Below, piece by piece: positions 1 to 7,817 of a DNA stretch of 64,000 bases. Within the stretch, counting starts at the first letter, position 1. Each line of letters begins with the position of its first letter. The stretch is from CAZNPL01 sp964574815 (lineage in GTDB: Bacteria > Planctomycetota > Phycisphaerae > UBA1845). Both the position numbers and the translations under genes were made by a program. The stretch lies in the NCBI GenBank assembly GCA_964574815.1, contig CAZNPL010000040.1, forward strand, positions 1 to 64,000. The letters run 5' to 3'. The notes below the pieces were generated by a model. It saw only the letters and a program-made list of their open reading frames with translations, made no database searches and was not told where the DNA came from.

Positions 1-61
1 TGAAGGCCTTTTCCAACGCGCCGAGCCAATCATCCTCGCTTAATTTGGGGCTAGGTGCGAC

Positions 62-232
62 TTACGGCCATTCGACGATGATCTCGTCGGCGTCGTCCGA
101 CGGGTACTTCAGTGTGACAACGGGTGGCCAGGGGCCGGCTTTGACGTCACTCTTGATCTTGGGGAACTCGTCCTCGAGGAACCGCGCAAAGAACGGAACC
201 TCTTTCCTCTCCTGCTCTTTCTTGTGATCCAT
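62..232 (-). CDS. microviridin-type graspetide (omega-ester peptide) precursor
   Basis: A 56-aa peptide. Residues 13-20 read PFFARFLE, the leader motif that microviridin precursors use to recruit their ATP-grasp ligases. Residues 40-46 read TLKYPSD, the microviridin core, followed by DADE and ending IIVEWP. In the family, Thr and Ser form esters and Lys forms an amide with downstream acidic residues, giving a caged protease inhibitor. The ATG at 232 is chosen because GGAGAAG lies 5 nt upstream and the leader motif then sits at the usual distance from the N-terminus; the frame stays open further upstream but that extension is not leader-like. The canonical core has acidic residues at positions 12 and 13 counted with Thr as 4; here position 12 is Ala and acids fall at 10, 11, 13 and 14. 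No ligase is visible; only 61 bases remain downstream before the edge. The family assignment rests on two independent motifs and is strong; the ring pattern is unknown. Confidence 0.88.
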   Translation of the reverse strand: MDHKKEQERKEVPFFARFLEDEFPKIKSDVKAGPWPPVVTLKYPSDDADEIIVEWP

Positions 233-323
233 GAGATCTTCTCCACAAAAATGACCTGTGCCGACCTGCCAACGCCCGGCAGGCCGACAACCTCCAATTG
301 TCCTACGACATGTAATATCTACC

Positions 324-351
324 AATAAACAAGAGCGGCGTGCCCTGTCAA
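324..351 (-). promoter_or_regulatory. candidate promoter of the graspetide precursor
   Basis: Read on the minus strand, a perfect -35 TTGACA (346-351) is followed after 16 nt by TTTATT (324-329), a 4/6 match to the -10 box. This places transcription about 85 nt before the precursor start. The leader includes a small hairpin with CCTGCC/GGCAGG arms. Confidence 0.4.
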
Positions 352-471
352 CACCCGCCATGAAAACACTCGCGGGCCCTCGCCAAGCCCGGCCGTGGAC
401 CGCCGCTGCGTAAAACAACAACTTGGTACTTTTAACTCTTAGTGGACAAGCCGTGGGGGTTCGACGAGCCT

Positions 472-1614
472 CTATCTTCCGCCCGCGCCAGGCTTGCCGC
501 CATCGGCGGACACGACCTGAGTCTGAGGGTGGAACGCCGACCAGGAGTAGTAAAACGTCTGGGCCGTCCTGACGCCTTCGGGCGACGATTCGACCACGAT
601 GCCGGCGTCTCCCTTCGCCGCGACCACGTCACCCAGGGGCGTGGCAAGGACGAATCGCTCGCCGATCTCGTCGGCCGGGATGAACCAAGCATCGTCCGCA
701 GCGAGCACGCCCAGGCCAAGCGTCTTTCGCGGCAGGGCTGCGCAAACGCCTTTGACCGGCACCATCAGCCGTTCGTGGCGAAAGTAGGAGGCATACGGCG
801 ACCCCGAGTAATCACGATCGTGGCCCGTGTCCTTGCTTACGACCTTTCCGTTCGGGTGGTCGCGGACAAAGCTCGAAAACGGGACAACGCGTACAGGCAG
901 GTGATCCAGGGACGTCCCGGCCAACGGCCCGGAGACGGCGACCATCCCGAGCTGACTCCACAGCCCCTTATGCTTCCGGTCGTACATAAGGACGTTGGAA
1001 TTGTATAAGGCCCCCGAGACCCCGAATTCGAGCACTTCCACTCCGGTTGTGCCGCCCTCGAGGCGCCGCTCAATGCGCCGCGAGATGACGGATGCCGAGT
1101 CACAAAGCGGGCAGTACGTTGCCGCCACCGGCCGGCCTGCGACCGTCATATTGGCGACCTCGTGCCAGTTCAACACGCGCAGCGGCACCGCAACGGCCTC
1201 ACGGCCGATGACGATTTCGACAACGCGATCTTCGGATTCCAACCACTCGACCGACCGGGCGCGCTCCGTCTTCGGTTCCGTCAGCGCCGGGATGGCATCG
1301 CGGGGCAGGAGTTCGTGGATCTCCTCGATGGGAATCTTCAGATTCGAGAGGTCATACTCCTGCGCGACGTCGACCGCGCCGGGGCGCTGAATCCGCCTGA
1401 ACTCGGGCGTCGCCGCGTTTGCGGGCGACGATTGCTCCGATGCTGCTTCCCCGTCGCCCAGCGGAGCCGCCACTGCGGCAGCCGCGGTGCACTGTTTCCA
1501 CCGGGGAGCGAGGAAAGAATCGAACGCTGTCGGCGCCGTCAGGACGACGATCCCGGCGAAGATCCCACACGAAACACCGATACGGCTTCTGTTACGTCGC
1601 AGCAAGTTTGGCAT
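472..1614 (-). CDS. DUF3179 domain-containing secreted protein
   Basis: A 380-aa protein of unknown function. The N-terminus has Arg residues and then a hydrophobic stretch (about residues 12-31), fitting a signal peptide or anchor. From about residue 80 it follows the DUF3179 pattern, with ATYCPLCDSASVISRR, FGVSGALYNSNVLMYDR and TGHDRDYSGSPYASYF. The CPLC pair is typical of the family, and no enzymatic role is established for it as far as I know. The start at 1614 has AGAGGA about 9 nt upstream; an open extension back to 1911 is Arg-rich and signal-less, so it is rejected. The gene reads in the same direction as the graspetide precursor, 239 nt upstream of it, but that precursor has its own candidate promoter. 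Confidence 0.85.
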   Translation of the reverse strand: MPNLLRRNRSRIGVSCGIFAGIVVLTAPTAFDSFLAPRWKQCTAAAAVAAPLGDGEAASEQSSPANAATPEFRRIQRPGAVDVAQEYDLSNLKIPIEEIHELLPRDAIPALTEPKTERARSVEWLESEDRVVEIVIGREAVAVPLRVLNWHEVANMTVAGRPVAATYCPLCDSASVISRRIERRLEGGTTGVEVLEFGVSGALYNSNVLMYDRKHKGLWSQLGMVAVSGPLAGTSLDHLPVRVVPFSSFVRDHPNGKVVSKDTGHDRDYSGSPYASYFRHERLMVPVKGVCAALPRKTLGLGVLAADDAWFIPADEIGERFVLATPLGDVVAAKGDAGIVVESSPEGVRTAQTFYYSWSAFHPQTQVVSADGGKPGAGGR

Positions 1615-2175
1615 GGTGCAGGGTTCCTCTCTATTGCCTTCAAACTCAATCAAAAGCGTCGCGTCGCGACACCTGGGGGATCGCGCCGCCGCGGTCTTCG
1701 CAAACATAATCCGCCCCGGTGCGACACGCCATTCCCTTGTAACACTCTTCGACCGGCGTGGTTTATTCCACCGTCTCCGCCATCCCTCAGGCCGGGGGCG
1801 ACAAGCGGCTCTCAATTGATGGGACGATGTGGCGCGGCATGTCCGGCTGAGTGCTTTTGAGGGGCGGTGACGGTGGCGATCTTCCCGGCGGCGGGAGCGC
1901 AGCCGTTCCATGCGGGTCTCTTACAGGCCCTGGTGGCCATTTGGTCGTGGTTCGAAACCGCACGGTGCTTCACGGGCCGGATGGCTGTACCTTGTTATGG
2001 TGGATTGTGGCGATTTGTCGGAGGCGCCGCTTTTTCTGGCGGCCGCTGCTTTGCCCTACGCGGTTTGTTGATGAAGCGGGACGACCTGTTAAGAGCCTTA
2101 TTGCGACCGAGGGATTCCAGAAGAGCGTGATTCAGGGTTGAGCACATTGGCCGATTGTCAGGAGGTGCCACAATC
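1615..2175. other. intergenic, no gene seen
   Basis: Open frames here are short, Arg- or Trp-rich and lack a ribosome binding site. It should hold the promoter of the DUF3179 gene on the minus strand and of the small gene at 2176 on the plus strand. I could not pick out convincing boxes. Confidence 0.5.
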
Positions 2176-2319
2176 ATGTCGAACCGGAAGCGCAAAGCCA
2201 AAGACGTTCGTAGTAAAGTGCGGTTCGTTGCGGGACAGGGAACGCTGACCGTCAAGACCGGCGTCAAGGCCGGGAGGAAGGCGCCGGACTTGAGGGAATT
2301 TGACCTCACCAGGATCTAG
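2176..2319 (+). CDS. 47-aa basic small protein, unrecognised
   Basis: The peptide begins MSNRKRKAKDVRSKVRF and ends LREFDLTRI; 14 of 47 residues are Lys or Arg, concentrated in the N-terminal and central parts, and there is no cysteine. A near-perfect GGAGGT lies 9 nt before the ATG, and a rho-independent terminator follows 45 nt after the stop, so it is a complete single-gene unit. I do not recognise the family. The shape (charged N-terminus, short acidic-basic tail) would fit a nucleic-acid binding peptide, a ribosome-associated peptide or a RiPP precursor, but no motif decides this. The ribosome binding site plus terminator make the gene likely real. Confidence 0.6.
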   Translation: MSNRKRKAKDVRSKVRFVAGQGTLTVKTGVKAGRKAPDLREFDLTRI

Positions 2320-2363
2320 CGCATCGGATAGCGCCTGCTGCCGGGAGGCGGATGGTTACGATC

Positions 2364-2407
2364 GCCGCCGCCGATCTTCTGACACGAGGGTCGGCGGCGG
2401 CCTTTTC
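2364..2407 (+). terminator. rho-independent terminator
   Basis: Arms GCCGCCGCCGA (2364-2374) and TCGGCGGCGGC (2391-2401) pair perfectly over 11 bp around a 16-nt loop and run into CTTTTCCTT. It ends the small gene at 2176. Confidence 0.75.
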
Positions 2408-2851
2408 CTTCCACATGAGAATTCCACGCTTATCGGTTCATACCTCTCCGGAACCCCGCCCGGCTGATCGGCGCGCCATGCCCTCCGGACGTCGGGTGGC
2501 GTGTCGATAGCACTTCCGCCCTGACCGTTGCAGCCGGTTCCGGGCCGGACGGCTGTTAACCCCTTTTGCGACAGGGGATTATCGGAGCCCGGTCATCGCG
2601 AGCTTCGTCGAATGACCGCCGCCGTCGAGTCGTGTTGCAATCCGCGCGGACCACGCTCGCAACCGGCCGCCGTTCAAGCTTTGTCCAGGGACGATTCGGC
2701 GCTGCGCTCGAACGCAGATGCCGCTATAATCGTACTCAGCTTTGCAATAAGGGGTGCGGCGAGAACGTTTGGCCCGGCGACGGAGCGCTACGCATCGGTC
2801 AGATTCTGGCCGGCTTTCGCAGCCGTGCGTCGAACACAACGGGGGTAGCTC
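2408..2851 (+). promoter_or_regulatory. intergenic with a TATAAT box at 2725-2730
   Basis: No gene seen. A perfect TATAAT at 2725-2730 lies about 115 nt before the GTG start of the dockerin protein, but the expected -35 region is GC-rich and does not match, so promoter activity is only possible. Confidence 0.3.
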
Positions 2852-4834
2852 GTGGGTCGATACGCCACGATCGCAACGGTCGCGTTGGGCGCAGCACTGG
2901 TGCTTGGAGTCTGCGCGTCGGCCCAACCCCCAAGCGACCGTGTACGATCGGCGGACCATCTGCGCCCCTCGTCGAACTGTAGCCGGGCCATGAATTCGCG
3001 GGCGGAATCACTTGCCTGGTTACCGGCATCTGACGACGGTACCGAATCCGGGTTGCAATGCGCGCTCGCGTGTCACGTGGCCGCTCAGACGTTTTTCAAT
3101 GAGTGCCGAGACCTGCACAGCTTCGATATCTGCGCCGGCGTCTCCGATCTCGCGGCCGGCTGCGATCCCATCGGCCTGACCGTCTTCGAGTGCGGCGCCG
3201 CAGTTCGCAAGATGCTCGCCAATTGCCTTTGGACTCAATGCGGCGTTCGGATCGAATCGCCGCCGTGTGAGCTGGCCTGCCGTGTTGACGCGGAGTGGGC
3301 CTTTTACGATTGTCGCCGTTCAGGCGGCGATGCGCGGCAATGCGGCCTGATCGGGATCGACAACGGCCGGCGCTGCCTGCACGAAACGTGCGGCGCGCCG
3401 CCCTCGTGTGAAAACGGCTGCGTCCAAATCAGACTGACGGACGGGCCGCGCGACGCAGTGCTTCGCCCGACCGATCCCGGCCTGCGCCTTCCCCTCGACG
3501 TGAGCATGCATCCTCCAATCGACCTGATTGAACTCCGGCTGGGAACGTGGGCGCCGGCGGAACCGGCGACCGACTTGTTTCGCGGGACGTTCGACGCTTC
3601 CGGCGCATTCGCGCGGATCGATCTGGAGCTGGCCGGTCTGGTCAATCCGCCGGGTGATCCGACGCCGCAGGACTTCGATCCCTTCGTTCATGGCGACCGG
3701 CCGGTCTACGGCTTTGTCGAGATCGACATGGACGACAACGTCTGGACCGGCGGTGAGATCGAGTCGCCGGAGTTTCGCTACCTTGGCAACGCGGCCCGGT
3801 TCGGCGGCCTGCCCTCCCGCCCGGCGTTCGCCGATCGAGTCGCTGTTGACGGCTCCGCGTTTGACCGGCTATTCGTGTCGCCCCCTCACGTCGAACGGCA
3901 CGGAGAGGAGTTCCACATCGCGTTGACCGGAACGGTCCCGTTCGACATTCACGAACGACTCGGGGACGGCGATGCGATCTTCGAGCCGGCGGAGGTGTGG
4001 GTGCTGACGGGGCGGTTCTTTCATCGTGCTCACGGCTTCGAGTGGTTCAGCTTCGCCGACGGCGGACTCGTCGCCGGGGCGTATGAGCCGATGTGTCACC
4101 TTCAGTTTCGGCATGTTCCGGACGAGAACCGGACTCACGTGTCGTTGGTTTTTCCGTTGACGCAGATCGGCGCCGGACTGATGCGGAACGAGCCGGCCGC
4201 GCCCATGAACCACAGCGCGGTGGATCAAGCCTCGATCCTTGAGGGGCTGACAGACCTCCGCGATAGCGCCGCCTGGTTGCGTCTGTTTCCGACCGGGTTA
4301 CCGGAAGAGGACATCATCATCGATTGGGCCGACGAGGACCCCGGCGATTATCTGGATCCCACACGGTGGTCGGCGACGGTGTTGCTGGGAACCATGTATT
4401 CGCGCCCGCACCCCGAGAAGCTCTTGTTCGTCTGGACGGATATTCATCCGAACGTGACGCCCGGCGACGTGGACGGCAACGGCTTTCGCACCGCGCTCGA
4501 GGTCGCGGCCATTCGCCGGTTCGTCAACGCCCACGACCTCGCCGACGGCGTTGCTGACGAGGCCGTGCGTCTCGACGGCTTCGCTTTCAATTTCGATGTG
4601 CTGGACGTGAATTACGACGGCGTCATCGACCGCGCGGACGGGATCCTTTTGACCGGTGACGGCGACGGTGACTGGAACGTGACGCTGGCCGACTATGCGC
4701 GACTTCAATGCTGCTATTCAAGGGACGGACGGTTTCCTCCCTGTCTGGCGATGGACTTCGATCAGGACGGTGACGTGGATCGGGACGATTTTCAAGTACT
4801 GCAGTGGGTTCTGAATGGTTCGAACGCGCCCTGA
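2852..4834 (+). CDS. secreted Cys-rich protein with C-terminal dockerin/EF-hand repeats
   Basis: A 660-aa protein. Residues 1-24 form a signal peptide ending near CASAQP. Residues about 68-185 hold two Cys-rich modules of the same design, each opening C-[AE]-L-A-C, then an aromatic-F-x-[ED]-C-R stretch and closing with a C-G pair (ends TQCG and ETCG). The central 350 residues look like all-beta extracellular sequence without a motif I recognise. The C-terminus has dockerin-like calcium loops: GDVDGNGFRT, DVNYDGVIDRADG, GDGDGDWNVTLADYARL and DFDQDGDVDRDDFQVL. Such repeats are common on planctomycete surface proteins. The GTG start follows GGGGGT by 5 nt. The stop overlaps the next gene by 20 nt, so the two are translated together. 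Confidence 0.8.
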   Translation: MGRYATIATVALGAALVLGVCASAQPPSDRVRSADHLRPSSNCSRAMNSRAESLAWLPASDDGTESGLQCALACHVAAQTFFNECRDLHSFDICAGVSDLAAGCDPIGLTVFECGAAVRKMLANCLWTQCGVRIESPPCELACRVDAEWAFYDCRRSGGDARQCGLIGIDNGRRCLHETCGAPPSCENGCVQIRLTDGPRDAVLRPTDPGLRLPLDVSMHPPIDLIELRLGTWAPAEPATDLFRGTFDASGAFARIDLELAGLVNPPGDPTPQDFDPFVHGDRPVYGFVEIDMDDNVWTGGEIESPEFRYLGNAARFGGLPSRPAFADRVAVDGSAFDRLFVSPPHVERHGEEFHIALTGTVPFDIHERLGDGDAIFEPAEVWVLTGRFFHRAHGFEWFSFADGGLVAGAYEPMCHLQFRHVPDENRTHVSLVFPLTQIGAGLMRNEPAAPMNHSAVDQASILEGLTDLRDSAAWLRLFPTGLPEEDIIIDWADEDPGDYLDPTRWSATVLLGTMYSRPHPEKLLFVWTDIHPNVTPGDVDGNGFRTALEVAAIRRFVNAHDLADGVADEAVRLDGFAFNFDVLDVNYDGVIDRADGILLTGDGDGDWNVTLADYARLQCCYSRDGRFPPCLAMDFDQDGDVDRDDFQVLQWVLNGSNAP

Positions 4835-5624
4835 CAAAGCCCGTACGCTCGGCTGCCTGCGGCCCCGATCGCGAAGGGCGTTCACTTTGATCGAGACGCT
4901 CGTCGTGGCGGGCATCGTGGCGCTGCTGTTGTCGATCCTGATCCCGGCACTCACGTCGGTCAGGCGCAACGCCCGGGCGCTGGTGTGCTCGTCCAACATG
5001 CGGACGATCACGGTCGAGTTTACGCTCTTTGCGGAAGGGAATGTGGCCGAGCGCGGGGACAGCGACCAGTTGGACCGAAAGCGATTCTGGATCAACGATT
5101 TTCAGGAACGATTCTATCGGATCGACGAGTTCTGGGATCTCGGCGATCACACGTCGGGCGTTCTCGAGCGCGGCCACAGCGCCATGCTTTGCCCTGCCGG
5201 CGCCGGGCGTCTGGTGAAGCACAAGGATTGGCCTTGCGGCAGTGAGGCTGTCGGGCCGGCCGAAAACGTGTCCCTGGCCTTCAACATGCGACTTTACCGT
5301 GCGGAAGTCTTCTTCAAGGGCGCCCGGGTGCTTGCGCCGGCGGCGTCGACGCACGTACGTGCCGACGTTCTTCACCATCCCTACGTGCCGCTGATCATGG
5401 ACGTGGACGGAAAGGAGGCGGCGGAGCGAAGCGTCGAGCCCTTCTACGCGGCCCCGCCGCTGCCGGGCGTGGAAGGTCCCTATGCGGACGGCCGCTACTG
5501 GATGCCGTCGAGACGCCATGGTGGACTGGTCAACGTTGCGTTCACCGGCGGACACGTGCTGCGCAGCAGAAACCCGGAACGCGAGCGGTGGAACTGGTCC
5601 TATCAGGCGGAGGCCGGCTTCTGA
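4815..5624 (+). CDS. type II secretion/type IV pilin-like protein (pseudopilin)
   Basis: A 269-aa protein. Residues 21-45 carry the prepilin signature RRAFTLIETLVVAGIVALLL followed by a hydrophobic helix, with Glu at position 5 of the mature form. The residue before the cleaved Phe is Ala rather than the usual Gly. The C-terminal SRRHGGLVNVAFTGGHV resembles the H-x9-DG motif of planctomycete pilin-like proteins (DUF1559 type). It starts inside the last codons of the dockerin gene, so the two are likely co-expressed. No pilus assembly genes flank it apart from the damaged GspE-like gene 2 kb downstream. It is one of the many orphan pseudopilins of planctomycetes; its cargo or role is unknown. 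Confidence 0.85.
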   Translation: MVRTRPDKARTLGCLRPRSRRAFTLIETLVVAGIVALLLSILIPALTSVRRNARALVCSSNMRTITVEFTLFAEGNVAERGDSDQLDRKRFWINDFQERFYRIDEFWDLGDHTSGVLERGHSAMLCPAGAGRLVKHKDWPCGSEAVGPAENVSLAFNMRLYRAEVFFKGARVLAPAASTHVRADVLHHPYVPLIMDVDGKEAAERSVEPFYAAPPLPGVEGPYADGRYWMPSRRHGGLVNVAFTGGHVLRSRNPERERWNWSYQAEAGF

Positions 5625-5640
5625 TGGTCGGGAGCGGCCC

Positions 5641-7602
5641 ATGAGCGTACGACGAAAGCTGCTCATCCTGCTGTCCGGATTCGCGGTCTTCGCGGTTCTG
5701 GCCGCTGCGGCGACCATCTACGGCGTTCGATGGCAGATGGGGGCCGCCGTCCGCAACTTCGAACGTTCGATGGGATTCGCCAGCCACATCGAGCGCCTGC
5801 AATTCGCGCTCGAGGAGCAGCTTTTTCATCTACGCCGGATGGTCGCCGGCTCCGAAGATGCCGTGAAGGCCTACTTCCAGACACGCGACGAGTTCTTTAC
5901 GAAACTACGGCAGGCAGCAAGGTATGCTCGGGAGCTCGAAGGAGGGGGCGACACGGTCGAACTGCTCCGACTGGCCGATACCTTCGAGCGCGAATCGGAC
6001 CGCTGTCTGGCATTGATCCAGGATTCGCATAACGAACAGGCTGCCGAGTTTCTCACCACGCGCCTGGAGCGCGAGCTGGCGCCGAAGCTCGCGTCGCGCC
6101 TGCTTCGGGCCCAGGCGCCCCTGGAGGAGGCCCGCAATCGTGCCACCCGCGAGCTGGGCGCGACGTCGACGCACGTTCTCGCCCTGACCATCGGAGTGGG
6201 GCTGTCGGCCGCCGCACTCGTGCTGGTCGCCGCGATGTGGATCCGGCGGTGGCTGATCGTGCCGATCCTCGATTTGCAGGAGGCCGCCCGGCGTTTCAGC
6301 GGCGGCGAGCTCGCGCACCGGGTCCGGGCGCGCTCCAGCGACGAGCTGGGGCGGCTGGGAACGGCGTTGAACGAGATGGCCGCGTCCGTCGAGGAGGCCC
6401 AGCGCAACCTGCGCGCCTCGGAGACGAAGTACCGGTCGCTGTTCCGTAACCTTCGCGATGCGGTCGTGATCTGCGAGGCCAACGGGCGCATCGTCGAGTG
6501 CCACGATAGTGACACGCATACGCTGGGCGTCGAAACCGAGGGTGTCGCCGGCCGGCACGTTCTCGACGTCTGGCCCGAGTGGTCGGCGGCGACCGGGGAC
6601 TTCTCTTCGGTGCTGGCGAGCGTCGTCTTGAACGGAAAACGATGGCGAGCGCTCGACGTTCCTCTCTCTCACCCGGCGGGCGCCGACGAGGACGCCTACG
6701 CGGACTTTCTCGCCTATCGCGTCGAGTTCGGCGACGCCCGCTACGCGGCTCTCGTCGTCCGGGATGTCACGGAACGGCAGCAATGGCAGCGCAAACTATG
6801 GCGGGCCGATACGATGGAAGCGCTGGGAACGCTGGCGGGCGGGCTGGCGCATGATTTCAACAATCTGCTGGCCGGCGTCACGGGCACGCTGTCAAACCTG
6901 GCCTCTGAGATGGCGGACACGCCGCACGCCGAGCGGCTTCGGCAGGCTCTGCGGGCATGCCGGCACGCCGCGGGCCTCTCGAAACGGCTGCTGAGCTTCG
7001 CCAAGAGTGCGCACGGAGACCCGCAGGTGTTCCGTGTCGGCGAGACGACGGCCCTGATCGTGAACTCGATCGATCCCTCTTATTTTGAAGGCGTCACCGT
7101 CGGATTGGACCTTGACACGCCTGTGAGTGTGCGGATGGATCGCGATCAGTTCACCGAAGTGGCGATGAACCTGGTCCGCAACGCACGGGAAGCGATGCCC
7201 GAAGGCGGGACGCTGCGAATCGCCGTGGAATCGAGCACCACGCGGGATCCCACGCAGCCCACGTTCGAAAGGCCCTATGCCGTCCTCGTCGTTCGGGACG
7301 ACGGACTGGGTATGACGCCGGAGGTTCGACATCGCATCTTCGAGCCGCTGTTCACGACCAAGTCGCGTGAATCGAGCCACGGCCGGGGGCTGGGCATGGC
7401 CGTGGTGTACTCGGCCGTCAAGCACGCCGGCGGCTTCATCCAATTCGACAGCAGCCCCGGAAGCGGCACGACCTTTCGCGTCTTCCTGCCCGCCTGCGAC
7501 GAACGGCCGGGCAGTGAGCACCGGACTGAAGCCGCGCCCCCTCGTCGGGCCGAGCAGCCGGAGAAGTCGGCCGGATCCGACGCGGGGCGTTCCGGCACCT
7601 GA
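5641..7602 (+). CDS. membrane sensor histidine kinase (HAMP-PAS-HisKA-HATPase)
   Basis: A 653-aa kinase. Transmembrane helices at about 6-28 and 178-200 flank a helical periplasmic sensor. A HAMP linker follows (about 200-255), a PAS domain (about 260-370), then the phosphorylated His404 in GLAHDFNNLLAG, an N box MNLVRNAREAM near 510, and the ATP lid with DDGLGM and GRGLGMAV. The AHDFNN H-box belongs to the NtrB-like class. The last 45 residues are a Pro/Glu-rich tail without a receiver domain. The start at 5641 follows GGGAG and is 16 nt after the pseudopilin stop; longer open sequence upstream overlaps that gene and is rejected. No response regulator is adjacent, so the partner is elsewhere. 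Confidence 0.88.
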   Translation: MSVRRKLLILLSGFAVFAVLAAAATIYGVRWQMGAAVRNFERSMGFASHIERLQFALEEQLFHLRRMVAGSEDAVKAYFQTRDEFFTKLRQAARYARELEGGGDTVELLRLADTFERESDRCLALIQDSHNEQAAEFLTTRLERELAPKLASRLLRAQAPLEEARNRATRELGATSTHVLALTIGVGLSAAALVLVAAMWIRRWLIVPILDLQEAARRFSGGELAHRVRARSSDELGRLGTALNEMAASVEEAQRNLRASETKYRSLFRNLRDAVVICEANGRIVECHDSDTHTLGVETEGVAGRHVLDVWPEWSAATGDFSSVLASVVLNGKRWRALDVPLSHPAGADEDAYADFLAYRVEFGDARYAALVVRDVTERQQWQRKLWRADTMEALGTLAGGLAHDFNNLLAGVTGTLSNLASEMADTPHAERLRQALRACRHAAGLSKRLLSFAKSAHGDPQVFRVGETTALIVNSIDPSYFEGVTVGLDLDTPVSVRMDRDQFTEVAMNLVRNAREAMPEGGTLRIAVESSTTRDPTQPTFERPYAVLVVRDDGLGMTPEVRHRIFEPLFTTKSRESSHGRGLGMAVVYSAVKHAGGFIQFDSSPGSGTTFRVFLPACDERPGSEHRTEAAPPRRAEQPEKSAGSDAGRSGT

Positions 7603-7817
7603 AACCACGACCCGCATCGCAGTCGCAAGAGCGTCGCAGTCCAGAGGTTGCCCAACGCACTCGCCTATCGGTCTCATGCTCAATTGAATGCTCCGAATCG
7701 CTGGTTCGCGAACCATGAGCTCGCGATCTCGTTGAAGTTGAGGGAGGCGCTCACCTGTGCACCCTCCGCCCCTGGCCGGGTTTGCGGGCGCCCTTCCGCC
7801 AAGCTATTATGCCCGCC

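Noticed and set aside
1..33. Start of a downstream gene at the left edge (ATG reading MIGSARWK)
   Set aside because: Only about 11 codons fall inside the window, the ribosome binding site would touch the ATG, and another in-frame reading looks as protein-like; nothing can be called.
62..421. 119-aa version of the graspetide precursor
   Set aside because: The extra 63 residues are unlike any leader, while the internal ATG has a proper ribosome binding site at a normal spacing and places PFFARFLE where expected.
472..1911. 479-aa version of the DUF3179 protein
   Set aside because: The added N-terminus is Arg-rich and non-conserved; the internal ATG gives a signal peptide and a ribosome binding site.
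1851..2141. Overlapping 87- to 96-aa frames
   Set aside because: Overlapping frames with no ribosome binding site and no motif in an otherwise gene-free stretch.
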